From assembly GCA_949825025.1 (NCBI GenBank), contig OX463781.1, positions 37,040,366 to 37,104,365 of the forward strand: a stretch of DNA of 64,000 nt. Direction: 5' to 3'. A program made the position numbers and the translations under genes. Source of the stretch: Siphlonurus alternatus (lineage: Eukaryota > Arthropoda > Insecta > Ephemeroptera > Siphlonuridae). The notes beneath the pieces are model-generated. The model was not told where the DNA came from. It saw nothing but the letters and a program-made list of their open reading frames with translations, and did not search any database. Below are positions 43,163 through 52,545 of the stretch, piece after piece. How positions within the stretch are numbered: position 1 is the stretch's first letter; each line of letters opens with the position of its first letter.

Positions 43163-45080
43163 AAAATTAATATATTTTAAGTTACTAATACATTTATTTT
43201 TGTTTTTTATTATAAATAGAATTTTGCAATATTTTTTGTACAATTACTGCATCCATAATACTGTATAAGTATTAAAAAAAAATGTGTTATCCATAGTGTC
43301 ACTTCAAAATATAAGTATCTTATGAATACTTTAATTCTCAGGATATTCTCCAATAATTGTGTTGATTTGGTGTTTTTGGTTGTTCAGCACGTCAGACAAT
43401 GCACCAAATGAGTTCAGACTTGCCATCTCCGATAACTCGAAGCACGGAAGACTTCCACTCTGACCACAGCTCAGTGGAGGGTCGCAGCTCCCGTAGTTCG
43501 GTGGTGGGAGACTCGCTGCAGTCGAGTCCCGCAGGAAGCCCCTTCGGCTCCTCACAGGCGCTTACAGCGTTCCCCAGGCCTGCAGGTCAGACAAACTAAC
43601 AGTCTCAAACATGTTTCGTTTGATTCTTTATGCTATGTAATCAATACTTTGGACTTGAATGAAGAATTACTAAAACTGTTACATGCTTTCTGTTTTTCCC
43701 CCAAATAGACACTCTTCATCTTTTTTTTATAAGTCAATTGATTCTTACAATTTTATTGACTCTTGGGATGAAAGAAAAAAAATAGTGTGAAATAATATTA
43801 CAACTGTATATATATTCATAAGTACATTTTTTTCTATCCATTGTTATTTAGTTCTATTTATGTACAGTACGCCGTGGCGAAAGTGGCTTCCTCAACAATG
43901 CACTTTGCATTGTTGAGGAAGCCACTTTCGCCACGGCGTACTGTACAGTATATGATTGAGAAGAAATTTACTGTACTCTTTTCAAATACAAAATGAACTC
44001 TTTAAATAATTAATACAGTACTAATCATTAATCAACAATATTTTAATTTATTTTCGTAGAGCATGCTTTGTGTTTTGTTTCCCCTTGATGTTTTAGGATT
44101 CTTTCATGTTTAAAAAAATTATGCAGTGTTATCAGTGAACAAACTTTGTTTTTTCATTATTTGTATGCCTATCCATAAAAAAACACATGTTGTTTTGGTA
44201 GTGTCTAATTTTAGCCCAGTAATTCTAGCATAAAATATCATTGGGACCCAGAAAAAATTAGGGGAGTTTTGAAAATTGCAGGATCGATAGAGCTTGACTT
44301 TCTGAACAACATATCAAAATTACGCCTTTTTACGCCCTGTGCTAACGCCGCCATTTAAAAAAAATGGCGGCCGGGAGATTGCTTCGTGTTTTAATTTTCT
44401 GTGCTCAATCTAATTACATTTTTGAAAATAAAAAAATACGGGAACGTAGCTTAACATATACCTCATTGATATCCTAAAAAATATTTTCAAATTTTGCATT
44501 AAAACCCGTTAAAAAAAATAAATTCCCGAAAAAATTAAAATTGATCGTTGACATTTCTTCCATTTGTAGCCAAAGTTTTGGCTGTAACGAAAACTATGTC
44601 ATTATAAAATATTGCCTCTCGTTCTTTGTGAATTAGAAAATGCATGTTTGAATATAATCCGATCATGCAAAGCCGAGTTATGAATTTTTTTGTGTGCCCG
44701 CGCGTGGAACTTGGAGAGCGCCAGGCCTGCAATATACACGCTTGGCATGGGGAGAACCGTGGCGCGCGGCGAAGTCGCTGACCATTGTAGTACTGCATTA
44801 ATATAACTCGCACTGCTGCTAAAATGTTATCATACAGTCATTACAATTAGTATATGATATGGACACACTACAAATTTATACTTATAATGACACATTTTTT
44901 TATTTAATTGCAAAATAGTTTATTATCTCCCAATATAATAAAGCCATGCACGCATGTTTGTATGATAAATGAGGAGCCCGTGCTAAATTCAAATGTTATT
45001 ATACTTCAACAATTCGTCTGAATTGTGATATATGTTTGTCTTTATCGCAATATATTATATATATATATATATTATATATA

Positions 45081-45169
<89 letters not shown>

Positions 45170-45559
45170 CAAACCCTAACTGGGTACTTCCACTACTATT
45201 AATTAATCACTAACTGTAAGTTTGAAACCCCGAACCTTCCGAAACCCTAACTTGAGCGTTTCGCGGGCTCTTCCGGAACGGGGGCGGCCATGGCCTTGCA
45301 ATCCATCCCGGCATTTGCCTGCGACTGAGGGAAACGTGGAAACCTCAGCCAGGATGGACGCTACAGCTTTTGTCAATGAACCGGAAGTCCAAAGCCAGGG
45401 GAATCACATGGTTCAAAAGCGCAACGATTTACCCCTGGGTGGGAAACATGTTTTTTTGTTGAAAATGGTCACCCATCCAACTACCAACCACGCTCGGCGT
45501 TGCTTGACTTCGGTGATCTGACGAGACCCGATCAAGCGCACTGCGCCACACACCCATAT

Positions 45560-45611
<52 letters not shown>

Positions 45612-48600
45612 TGTATTTATTTATATTAATAATATGTTAAATTAAATTAATAATAATATACATGTTGTTTATATTGTACACTACATGCACATGTATAGTC
45701 GATTCTAAATTTTTTATTAAAAATCATTTGTTCTTTAGTTGGTACTTTAAAATTTAACTATTTAATCAAGTATCAAAATCTGCCTTGGCATGAAAGAAAT
45801 GAAGTGATAACTTAATTAAATGAGAAATATTTTGATATGTTAAAATTCAGCTGCAAATCAATTGTATTTTCGTATGCTTAGAAGCAAGTGAATGTATGAA
45901 ATAATTATTAAAGTTAAACACTAAACATTACTGCAACTATAGTAATGCAACATTGCATTACATTTATGTGTACCCATATACATACCTAGATTACGGAAAA
46001 TTTAATGATAATAAAATAATAAGGATATACAGCACAAGATAGAGCCTTTCTTGTGTATAATATTATTGAGTGTATATTTATTTTTAATTAATTGTTACAA
46101 ACCTATGGTAAAGGTAAATACTATTTAGTTGCTATAAACTAAAATTGTTTCTCAATGTTTGTGCCATGGGTAAAAGTAAAATAATTTGTTTAAAACCAGT
46201 GCGCTATATATATAATTATATATTATATCATATTAATCATATCATATATTAATAATACTAACAATTAAAAATAAATATACACTCAATACTACATATGAAA
46301 GGCTCTATCTTGTGCTGTATATCCTTATTATTTTATTATCATTAAATTTTCCGTAATCTAGGTATGTATATGGGTACACATAAATGTACATGCAATGTTA
46401 CATTACTATAGTTGCAGTAATGTTTAGTGTTTAACTTTAATAATTATTTCATACATTCACTTGCTTTTCTATATAAGCATACGAAAATACAATTGATTTG
46501 CAACTGAATTTTAACATATCAAAATATTTCTCGTTTAATTAAGTTATCACTTCATTTCTTTCATGCCAAGGCAGATTTTGATACAATTCATATTAAATAG
46601 TTAAATTTTAAAGTACTAACTAAGGAATAAATTATTTAAAAAAATATTTAGAATCAACCATACACGTGCATGTAGTGTATAATATAAGCAACGTGTATAT
46701 TCATTATTAATTTAATTTAACATATTATAATATAAATAAATTGTATATATATAATATATTATATATATATATATATATATGTATTTATATATATATATTG
46801 CGATAAAGACAAACATAAATTTATCACAATTCAGACGAATTGTTGAAGTATAATAACATTTGAATTTAGCACGGGCTCCTCATTTATCATACAAACATGC
46901 GTGCATGGCTTTATTATATTGGGAGATAATAAACTATTTTGCAATTAAATAAAAAAATGTGTCATTATAAGTATAAATTTGTAGTGTGTCCACATCATAT
47001 ACTAATTGTAATGACTGTATGATAACATTTTAGCAGCAGTGCGAGTTATATTAATGCAGTACTACAATGGTCAGCGACTTCGCCGCGCGCCACGGTTCTC
47101 CCCATGCCAAGCGTGTATATTGCAGGCCTGGCGCTCTCCAAGTTCCACGCGCGGGCACACAAAAAAATTCATAACTCGGCTTTGCATGATCGGATTATAT
47201 TCAAACATGCATTTTCTAATTCACAAAGAACGAGAGGCAATATTTTATAATGACATAGTTTTCGTTACAGCCAAAACTTTGGCTACAAATGGAAGAAATG
47301 TCAACGATCGATTTTAATTTTTTCGGGAATTTATTTTTTTTAACGGGTTTTATTGCAAAATTTGAAAATATTTTTTAGGATATCAATGAGGTATATGTTT
47401 AGCTACGTTCCCGTATTTTTTTATTTTCAAAAATGTTATTAGATTGAGCACAGAAAATTAAAACACGAAGCAACCTCCCGGCCGCCATTTTTTTTAAATG
47501 GCGGCGTTAGCACAGGGCGTAAAAAGGCGTAATTTTGATATGTTGTTCAGAAAGTCAAGCTCTATCGACCCTGCAATTTTCAAAACTCCCCTAATTTTTT
47601 CCGGGTCAAAAGTTAAATTTACTGGGCTATTTGCCGGAGTCAATTTGGTAAAATGTTTTTAATTTGCTGATGTCAATGGAAAACGTAATGGGAAATCTTG
47701 ACATTATAAATTTAGAAACTTGAGAAAATTTCACTTGAGTAAATTAGACGCTATCAAGTTGATTTATTAATTGATTCCCATAATATGCCGAGAGAATGAC
47801 TTGACTCTCATTCACTGGAGAGCACTGTACAATTGATTTTCCTGTAAATGGTTTGAAGTTTTGGTTTTGGTGCATCAACGATTTCTGTGCAGATGGCATG
47901 CTTGGGAGCAATGAGACACTGGACAGGCCGCAACAGGCCAGAAATGTTCCTAACAAACAGAGGGTGGAGGTAAGCACGAACTGTCTAAATAATATCATTA
48001 TAAAGTTAAAAAAGTTAAATTTACTGGCTTTATCTAAAATATTTTAAAAAATATATAATATATTTATATAAGACATACAAAATTGATAAAAGTTAGAGTA
48101 ATATTACAATATTTTAGCCATTGTAATTTTTAGTTATAGGTTATAAGTTGAAGAATAAAATGCTTGAAGGGCTGGTTTATACTTTATGAAGTACAGTAAT
48201 TTAATTCAAATTGCATAATTCAACTGTAACTTAAAATAATAATAAAATAATAAAAATTGACATTAAAAATAGCATCTGAGAAGCACTCATCAAATGTTGA
48301 CAGTAAAAAGCTTCATATGCTAAAGGGGGAAAAAAACTTGAGGTAAAAAATATCTATAATTTCAGATAAAATATTTTTACTCCTCTAATCCAAATAAAAA
48401 TTAGCATTCATAAAAGCTCAACATACAATTTACTCACTGCTGTATAAAAATTCTGTTCTCCTATTACCTAACTAACTTTCTGTTGGCATGAGACTTGTGT
48501 TATTATTTGATTGGTGAACTGAAAGTTTTGTTGCGTGGCAGGGGCAAGCAGGACGGGGCTTGGTTCGGCCCATGTTGGTAGGGGGGGCTCGGGGCCTCTC

Positions 48601-49429
48601 AGCCACAGGGGGAGGCAACCTCAAGCCACAGTGTCTGGTCCGTCCCTCGGTGCAAGGAGGGGGAAGGGGGGCAGCCCCTCTGGTCAACACCGGCATCCCC
48701 AGACCTCTGGGAGTTCGAGCACCAGGCTCTCGCATCCCCGCTCCTAGATCAAGGTACGAATATCAAATCACTAGTTGACATGAATTTTCTGTGGTATTTG
48801 TTACTCTAGTACACTACAGAAAATGGGTTGATAACCAATTTGAAATCCTTTAAAAAAAATCTCTGGAATATTCTGTATCTCCTCCTCACACTTAATGTGT
48901 CAATTAGAATTATTATTTTCTTCAATTGTAAATTTGTAACCTATATATATTTTGTTTCTAAAATCTACCAATCAGGGATTGGGATAAATAAAAAAAAAAA
49001 AAAAAAAGTTGCAATTTTTAATGCATATGTACAACATGCAATGCACATAACAATAAGAAAATAAAAATTATTAAAATTGAGTTAAGTGAGAAAAATTTTT
49101 AAATAAAAAACTGAGCACAGCTCTTTTCTGGTGTGATTCTTACTAGTTAGGTTTTTAGTTTAATTAATTAATATTGGAGGAAATACCTTTTTCCATTATA
49201 AGAATTATCATTGCTTATTTTCATCTCCTTTATGACACATATTTTTTCTTCTGTGCAATCTATAATCTATCAAGGCCTTTAATCTAAAAATTCTATGTAA
49301 TTGCATTTAAAAAAAAAAAAAAAAAAAAAAATGTGACGGCTAATTTTGATCATGAGTAATGACTGATGTTTGCTCATCTTCAGGGCCGCATTAAGCAAAG
49401 CGCAGGACTGGATGGATGGGTGCTATTGA
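26078..49429 (+). CDS. SLAIN: SLAIN motif-containing protein, complete, 10 exons
   Basis: Ten exons join in phase: 26078-26328, 26507-26649, 27322-27521, 28102-28338, 38741-38867, 43015-43059, 43388-43585, 47893-47969, 48542-48753, 49384-49429 (1536 nt, 511 residues; vertebrate SLAIN1/2 about 570-580). Seen: an N-terminal coiled coil (EEVRKLQEMVRKLELQNEEL, near residues 11-32), an acidic stretch, the SLAIN-motif region starting WLYRSSK (about residues 84-131), the ARMQEES motif ending at residue 320, Ser/Pro/Arg-rich disordered parts, an SxLP-like site (STGLP, 243-247), a canonical SxIP site (SRIP, 489-492) and a conserved DWMDGCY end. Known: SLAIN proteins bind EB1 through SxIP-type motifs and ch-TOG/XMAP215, promoting processive microtubule plus-end growth. 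SLAIN1 versus SLAIN2 cannot be decided. The protein is cytoplasmic, with no signal or membrane segment. The 10-kb intron 4 is packed with repeats. Confidence 0.92.
26507..26649 (+). CDS. SLAIN: SLAIN exon 2 (SLAIN motif)
   Basis: Acceptor TTTCAG|GTTATA completes the Trp of WLYRSS. Encodes DLEAWLEIELKR and NNIARRLTEVKR, the helical core of the SLAIN motif. The donor is taken as AAAAGGT|GTAAGT because only this keeps phase with exon 3. Confidence 0.9.
26859..27021. mobile_element. Palindromic MITE in SLAIN intron 2
   Basis: TGAGGCGCC and complement at the ends, with AATCAAACGGGTTTAA mirrored in the arms; the centre is not symmetrical. Confidence 0.78.
27322..27521 (+). CDS. SLAIN: SLAIN exon 3
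   Basis: Acceptor CCGTAG|CTGTAG, donor AAAAT|GTAAGT. The in-phase frame reads TFTRPKKRLPLVFSTPYSQ and continues into an acidic DYEEQMS segment. Alternative frames across the exon are open but out of phase. Confidence 0.85.
28102..28338 (+). CDS. SLAIN: SLAIN exon 4
   Basis: Acceptor CTTCAG|GTGCGG, donor GTAGCG|GTAATA, phase 0 both sides. Low-complexity basic/Ser/Pro sequence with TPERQGGRRTPRG and GSTGLPVPRSRLEKTFG; the GLPVPRS part mirrors the C-terminal repeat of SLAIN2 and may be a second EB1-binding site. Confidence 0.9.
28406..28618. mobile_element. GGATGC element, copy 1 (right end lost)
   Basis: Starts CCAGGGATCGGATGCAGATG and continues as ~40-bp repeats of GATGCGCATC + CAGATGCATGAAAAATAAAT. 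The right terminal repeat present in copy 2 is missing. Confidence 0.65.
28755..29032. mobile_element. hAT-like GGATGC element, copy 2
   Basis: Terminal AAAACCAAGGATCGGATGC pairs with GCATCCGGTCCCTGGTTTT. The interior holds four ~42-bp units of TTTGCATCCGGATGCGCATC + CAGATGCATGAAAAA. CAGGG-type ends suggest hAT. In SLAIN intron 4. Confidence 0.7.
29256..30600. repeat. Left member of a distant inverted pair
   Basis: AGTCCGTGAGCTGAGGTACC at 29256 and the block 30392-30600 are mirrored at 38402 and 37312-37098. The left copy is interrupted by the TTAA MITE at 29676-30143. The same element twice in opposite orientation, or arms of one ~9-kb unit. Confidence 0.65.
29676..30143. mobile_element. 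TTAA-flanked MITE, copy 2
   Basis: TTAA-GGTATAACCTGAG ... CTCAGGTTAAGCC-TTAA. Homologous to 14473-14931 in opposite orientation; several blocks of more than 20 bp are identical. Confidence 0.85.
30764..32017 (+). pseudogene. CR1/L2-like LINE 3' end, split by another LINE
   Basis: 30764-30862 reads MQDEKYKYLGVVIHSKLMWN; after the insertion, 31393-32017 reads RNLKGTSRIVKDNAYRALVR, PVLEYGCCVWDPY, LEKVQRRAARRVTG and FVNRMVREWNAL, the end of an ORF2-type RT protein. It stops at TAA within a TAT-type repeat (32015-32040). 5'-truncated. Confidence 0.8.
30863..31392 (-). pseudogene. RNase H-carrying LINE 3' end inserted in the CR1-like LINE
   Basis: On the minus strand: LQWIPAHCNIHGNEQADYLA (RNase H C-terminal motif), then SDWKEQASIKAWGD, FRLDTGHDYLGCYQKKF and CKLCKKEPQDRGHLVRCSAL, the zinc-type end of jockey/I-group LINE ORFs. 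5'-truncated on insertion. Confidence 0.8.
32336..32723 (+). mobile_element. 5S-rRNA-derived SINE, copy 1
   Basis: 32345-32423 follows the 3' two-thirds of 5S rRNA: CGGGTCTCGTCAGATCACCG, AAGTCAAGCAACG, GTGGTTAGTAGTTGGATGGG, TGACC, which contains the pol III internal control region. The body (to ~32723) is shared with the minus-strand copy at 45168-45556. Not a functional 5S gene. Confidence 0.85.
32764..32985 (+). repeat. 33-bp tandem array, left foldback arm
   Basis: Six to seven units alternating two types: ACTCGTTTTATCGCG and ACTCATTTTATCTCG. In frame they encode a repeating RFIARAQKGLTHFISAAQK-like peptide. Probably coincidental coding. Confidence 0.85.
33769..34252. mobile_element. Palindrome inside the foldback middle
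   Basis: ATGGGCTTAC... mirrored as GTAAGCCCAT; the arms share TTTTTTACTGGCTCA, CATCATACCTAAA and GCAACGCCTATGACGTCA. Imperfect, arms ~200 bp. Confidence 0.8.
35105..35819. mobile_element. TTAA-flanked palindrome, 0.7 kb
   Basis: TTAA-AGGCCTCATGAACC left, GGTTCATGAGACCT-TTAA right. Long arms mirror TGATTCGGCTGCATAA, GCTCATTCAGCGGTGACA-type and GGGAAATCCCTGCAAAAGAT sequences. Nested in the 33-bp foldback element. Confidence 0.8.
36255..36458 (-). repeat. 33-bp tandem array, right foldback arm
   Basis: Same units as the left arm on the opposite strand, including the same alternation of GTTTTATCGCG and ATTTTATCTCG types. Confidence 0.85.
36598..36647. repeat. (AT)n microsatellite
   Basis: ~48 bp of AT repeats after TATATATTATATAT. 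Confidence 0.95.
36797..36922. mobile_element. Palindromic MITE, 126 bp
   Basis: TATAGGCCTGTTCGTAAACC paired with GGTTTACGAACACGCCTTATA; the arms meet at ACATATGGTTG. Confidence 0.82.
37098..38402. repeat. Right member of the distant inverted pair
   Basis: 37098-37312 mirrors 30600-30392; 38287-38402 mirrors 29370-29256. The part between (37313-38286) is unlike the left copy and includes a GC-rich stretch at 37860-38270 with GATGACGTCA. Confidence 0.65.
38741..38867 (+). CDS. SLAIN: SLAIN exon 5 (ARMQEE motif)
   Basis: Acceptor TTGCAG|GTGAGA, donor GAGA|GTGAGT. Encodes a serine-rich run followed by EVRTLARMQEES, matching the ILARMQEES motif of SLAIN2. It lies 10.4 kb downstream of exon 4. 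Confidence 0.92.
39078..39488 (-). mobile_element. Second copy of the Dong-related short unit
   Basis: Same sequence as 15640-16086 in reverse, with a ~36-bp deletion near its 5' end. Bounded by TTA tracts on both sides. Lies 3' of Dong copy 2, whereas copy 1 lies 5' of Dong copy 1. Confidence 0.75.
39485..39543. repeat. (TTA)n microsatellite
   Basis: About 18 TTA units joining the short unit and the 3' end of Dong copy 2. Confidence 0.95.
39544..42345 (-). mobile_element. R4/Dong-like retrotransposon copy 2, 5'-truncated
   Basis: Reads on the minus strand from 42345 to 39544; nearly identical to copy 1 over ~42225-39544 (a handful of amino-acid changes in 462 C-terminal residues). It has a nonsense change right after WVDYK (AAG TAA at ~41440 where copy 1 has AAG AAA) and the same -1 frame break as copy 1. 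The first ~115 bp (42345-42230) are clearly more divergent. TTA tracts flank both ends. In SLAIN intron 5, antisense. Confidence 0.85.
42346..42382. repeat. (TTA)n tract at the 5' end of Dong copy 2
   Basis: Eleven TTA units then poly-T; the expected TAA target on the other side of the insertion. Confidence 0.9.
42434..42808. mobile_element. Palindromic MITE before SLAIN exon 6
   Basis: AGATAACGCCGAACAGCTG mirrored as CAGCTGTTCGGCGTTATCT; inner arms share AACCTTAGCAAATTCACAA and GATATTAGTGCCTAAAAGCC. Confidence 0.82.
43015..43059 (+). CDS. SLAIN: SLAIN exon 6 (45-nt microexon)
   Basis: Acceptor TTTCTAG|GTCTCC, donor GAAG|GTAAAT. Encodes LRYSSTPSWKSHPE and continues ARMQEES-L as in vertebrate SLAIN2. 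Phase 1 on both sides, so it could be skipped without shifting the frame. A tetranucleotide repeat array starts about 20 bp after the donor. Confidence 0.8.
43085..43163. repeat. (AAAT)n microsatellite
   Basis: Tetranucleotide array of ~80 bp, starting ~25 bp after the donor of SLAIN exon 6. Confidence 0.95.
43388..43585 (+). CDS. SLAIN: SLAIN exon 7
   Basis: Acceptor GTTCAG|CACGTC, donor GCAG|GTCAGA. Encodes a Ser/Pro-rich disordered segment with SDLPSPITRSTEDFHSD and SSPAGSPFGSSQ. Phase 1 on both sides. Confidence 0.9.
43861..43947. repeat. Perfect hairpin, 42-bp arms and 3-nt loop
   Basis: Left arm 43861-43902 begins TGTACAGTACGCCGTGGCGA; right arm 43906-43947 is its exact complement; the loop is CTT. 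In SLAIN intron 7 on the sense strand. Could be a minimal MITE. Confidence 0.92.
45055..45167. repeat. (AT)n microsatellite
   Basis: ~110 bp of AT-type repeats at the tail side of the minus-strand SINE. Confidence 0.95.
45168..45556 (-). mobile_element. 5S-rRNA-derived SINE, copy 2
   Basis: Reverse-strand 5S-like head at ~45545-45468 (TGGTCACCCATCCAACTACC, CGTTGCTTGACTTCGGTGAT on the plus strand) and the same body as 32336-32723. Inserted in the left arm of the giant palindrome; absent from the right arm, so it is younger. Confidence 0.85.
45558..45625. repeat. (ATTT)n microsatellite
   Basis: TTTA units directly beside the SINE head. Confidence 0.95.
47893..47969 (+). CDS. SLAIN: SLAIN exon 8
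   Basis: Acceptor CTGTGCAG|ATGGC, donor GTGGAG|GTAAGC. Encodes DGMLGSNETLDRPQQARN and continues to KQRVE. It begins ~260 bp after the right end of the 3.4-kb palindrome. Confidence 0.8.
48542..48753 (+). CDS. SLAIN: SLAIN exon 9 (SxIP exon)
   Basis: Acceptor GTGGCAG|GGGCAA, donor TCAAG|GTACGA. Glycine/arginine-rich with TGIPRPLGVRAPGSRIPAPR; SRIP is a canonical EB1-binding SxIP tetrapeptide in a basic, proline-rich context. GC-rich compared with its surroundings. Confidence 0.92.
49384..49429 (+). CDS. SLAIN: SLAIN exon 10 (C-terminal DGCY tail)
   Basis: Acceptor TCTTCAG|GGCCGC. In phase it reads AALSKAQDWMDGCY then TGA, matching the conserved end of vertebrate SLAIN proteins. A longer open frame over the same bases (about 70 residues) is out of phase and is a shadow. 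Confidence 0.92.
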
Positions 49430-51364
49430 CAGTCGCTCGTTCCATCTGCTCACACATGGTACGCACAACTCTGTATCCCGCACTGCTCGTCTTGTACGAG
49501 AAGCCTTCTTCAGACCATGTCTGGTGCTCCCAGGGTGGTGGTAGCCTCAAAGTCGCAATAACTAAAGCATCAAATTAATATATTTTATACTTACTAGAAA
49601 TCCACTCTTTGTAAGATTTTTTTATATCTATTATCTACATTTTTAGCATAATATGATCTCCTGTTAGACCTATAATTTTCACAACTCTCATTAAAAAAAT
49701 ATCAGAAAAATATATGAAATGGTATTATATTTGTTGGAAAAAAAAAAAGACATTGAAATTTTTGATTTCATATCTTTGCATTGTTTATTTTTTTTTTTTT
49801 TTTAATAATCTTGAGTGACTTTATATTAAATTGAATTCTCTCTTTTTTTTATCACTTAAAGTAATAAATTAATAAGTATGTAATAGTTTCTATGATAGCT
49901 ACTTGTGTCTTAATTTCTTATTTATTAGAAATTTTTAAAAATTTACTAGCAAAATTACTGAAATTGTAAAATTTACAATGGCAATAAATTTAATACACAA
50001 TTTAATTATTAGAACTGAAAGTTGAGATATTATTATTTTGAATCAAGTTGTATAAATTTGATGCTCATAATATAAGAGCTTATTATAAATGTAAAATAGG
50101 TGAAAATAATAATCTGCTTTGAAATATTATCAGTGCCAACTACATAAAGTTAAAAATATAGAGGTCAAAAGAGTAGAGAACAAAAAGAACAAAGAAGACT
50201 GTATTTTTGTTTTGTTTTATAATTCCCGTTTCTAGTAAACCTTAAAAGTATTAACCAATATATTATCATCACTCATTTATATCAAATTTTTAAGACCGAT
50301 TGAATGTGATTTTGACATTTGTATTATTTGACGATACTTTATAAAGTATTCATTGTTGTATTTGTGGGCCTTATTTGAAATTGAAAGTCTTTCAAAAAAT
50401 ATGAAAACTTAATGTTTCTGTTTACATTTTTCTCCTTATTTCTATATACAGTGTATAGGGCCTTGGTGTGAACATTTTGCTTTATTTAAAATACTTACAT
50501 TTTAATTTAAGGTGCATCATAAAGTTTACATGTAATGTGCATTTATTATGATTGTATGTGCAGAGAAAAAAATTTTCCCTGTACTTAATTAACTTTATTA
50601 AAAAATTTGCATGAAAGATGTTGTCACATATTACTTCTTTTACGTACTTTTAAGTCTTCAAAAAAAAATAAAATAAAGTGCAAGAATAAAATTGTTTTTC
50701 TCTGCATTCATATTAGGTATAGACCGCATCTAAAAATTGTTGCTCCATCAGATTTCATTAATCTGCGGTTAGGAAATGCATCTCATATTTTTCATTCAAA
50801 TGTTAAGATGAAAATTGTTTAAGAGATTGCATGAGGACTACTAAAAGTTAAGTAACGTACCACAGTGGTGTTTGTGGTATATTTGATTTTATATTGCACT
50901 CAGCCTTTTTTTCTATTTGTTATTTATCTTTCAGGATATGTGTAAATTTCTTCCTAGCTTTATCTTCTATTTATAAGGATGTGGTCTTTTATTTATTTTA
51001 AATATTTTATTATGTAGAGAGACTAAAAAAAATGCTATATAGAGAAATGGGTGGTATATATTTTGTATTTATTTAATCATTGAATTGAAATTTAAAGTAT
51101 TTTCATAATATATCTGAATTATCATGCTCCAAAATATTTGTCCATTTTGCTACTTAATTATTGATCAATAATTGTCAATTAATGAAATATGTTGCTGTTA
51201 TATTTATTGTAATTATTGTCATCTCAGAATGTAAGTCGTTTACTTCAGCAAAAATGTGTTCGCAGAATTCAGTCATTATCATTGACGTTTACGAAGAAAA
51301 CTTGCCGCAAATCAATTTATTCAAAAGTATTTTTAGCAATGTCAGTTATTTCTGACAATTATGA

Positions 51365-51435
<71 letters not shown>

Positions 51436-52189
51436 TGCTTTTTCAGTTTATTTACCAAGCGTCATATAATTTCCTTGAAGATCAAAATTCTGTTTTTATT
51501 TATTTATTTTTTTCTGCCTAAACAACTATACATATTTTGAGGTGTCAAATGTGTCAATATATTTCTTTTATTATTATTGGAAGCCTGTGGGGTATAAAAG
51601 AGGAGAATGAAGTTAATAATAATGAAATAATGATGCTGTATCAAGCAAATAGAAAATGCTATGCCTAACAGTTAATTATAAAAGTTCTTTTATATAATAT
51701 AATGCTCTTCCCTCAAAAAACCTGTACTATCATATTATATGTCTTGTTATTGCTGACATGTTTTACTAGTTGTAAAGGTGCTTTAAAAAAAAAATGAAGG
51801 TATTTTTCTATTAACAAATTGTTCTTAATGCTTCATTCAGTGAAGTGGGAAAAATACCCACTACTTTCTTCAACTTAGCAACCACCCTGATGTTTTCTCT
51901 AATTAAAGTTTGATAAATTATTGAGAAAAATTATATATAATTAAAAAAATACCATTCAAACCTTTGTTCCCATGCATTTTTTTTTTCCCCTTTAAATTTC
52001 AATTTTTATAAATGCAAGCCCAAAATAAATTACTATCCAGTCAGGGGATAATTATGCAGTATTAAGCTGCAATCAAATAGTGGGAACCTTGTTCACTAAC
52101 CGCAAATTACAGTGTTTGTTTTTCCCTGGTAGAAAGTTAAGTCACTGGGAAAGAAAAAATTTGACCATGAAAATAATGGTATTCATTGT
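49430..52189. other. SLAIN 3' flank / probable 3' UTR
   Basis: Very AT-rich sequence with poly-A/T runs. AATAAA-type words occur (e.g. near 49863 and 49983), so the SLAIN poly(A) site may lie here. An (AT)n array is at 51368-51432. No second gene is seen. Confidence 0.45.
51368..51432. repeat. (AT)n microsatellite
   Basis: ~65 bp of TA repeats. Confidence 0.95.
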
Positions 52190-52545
52190 TTAAGGGTAAG
52201 GTAACGCCATCAATGTTAAAAAAAATCCCTCTCACAAAAATTCTGAAAAAAAATTAAAATGTTCTCCTCTATACCCCCTATCAGTACCTAAAATATCAGG
52301 TATACAAATACGATCTAGTTTTTGAGTTATAAAATTTTAAAGTTGACTTCTTTAACATGGAGAAATGAAACTCCCATGTTAAATTGGTCAACTTTAAAAA
52401 TTCATAACTCAAAAACTAGATCGGATTTGTATACCTGATATTTTAGCTACTGATAGGGGGTGTAGAGGAGAACATTTTAAATTTTTTTCAGAATTTTTGT
52501 GAGAGGGATTTTTTTTTAACATTGGTGGCGTTACCTTACCCTTAA
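52190..52545. mobile_element. TTAA palindrome, twin A
   Basis: TTAA-GGGTAAGGTAACGCCA ... TGGCGTTACCTTACCC-TTAA. Arms of ~170 bp with ACACCCCCTATCAGTA-type and AGGTATACAAATACGATC blocks. Confidence 0.9.

Larger units (their letters stand above)
44212..47629. mobile_element. Giant palindrome, 3.4 kb
   Basis: TAGCCCAGTAA at 44212 mirrors TTACTGGGCTA at 47619-47629. Arms ~1.35 kb each (left arm enlarged by a SINE and microsatellites at ~45055-45640); AT-rich loop 46090-46250. Arms carry ATGGCGGCCGGGAG, GCGAAGTCGCTGACC and CTATCTTGTGCTGTATATCC in both orientations. Both arms give the same 92-residue ORF (44813-44535 minus, 47039-47317 plus), with no recognisable domain. Confidence 0.85.

Noticed and set aside
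47744..47998. 84-residue minus-strand ORF
   Set aside because: Antisense shadow of SLAIN exon 8; no splice or domain support.
49366..49578. 70-residue ORF over the last SLAIN exon
   Set aside because: Out of phase with SLAIN; the in-phase reading ends at TGA 49427-49429 after DWMDGCY.
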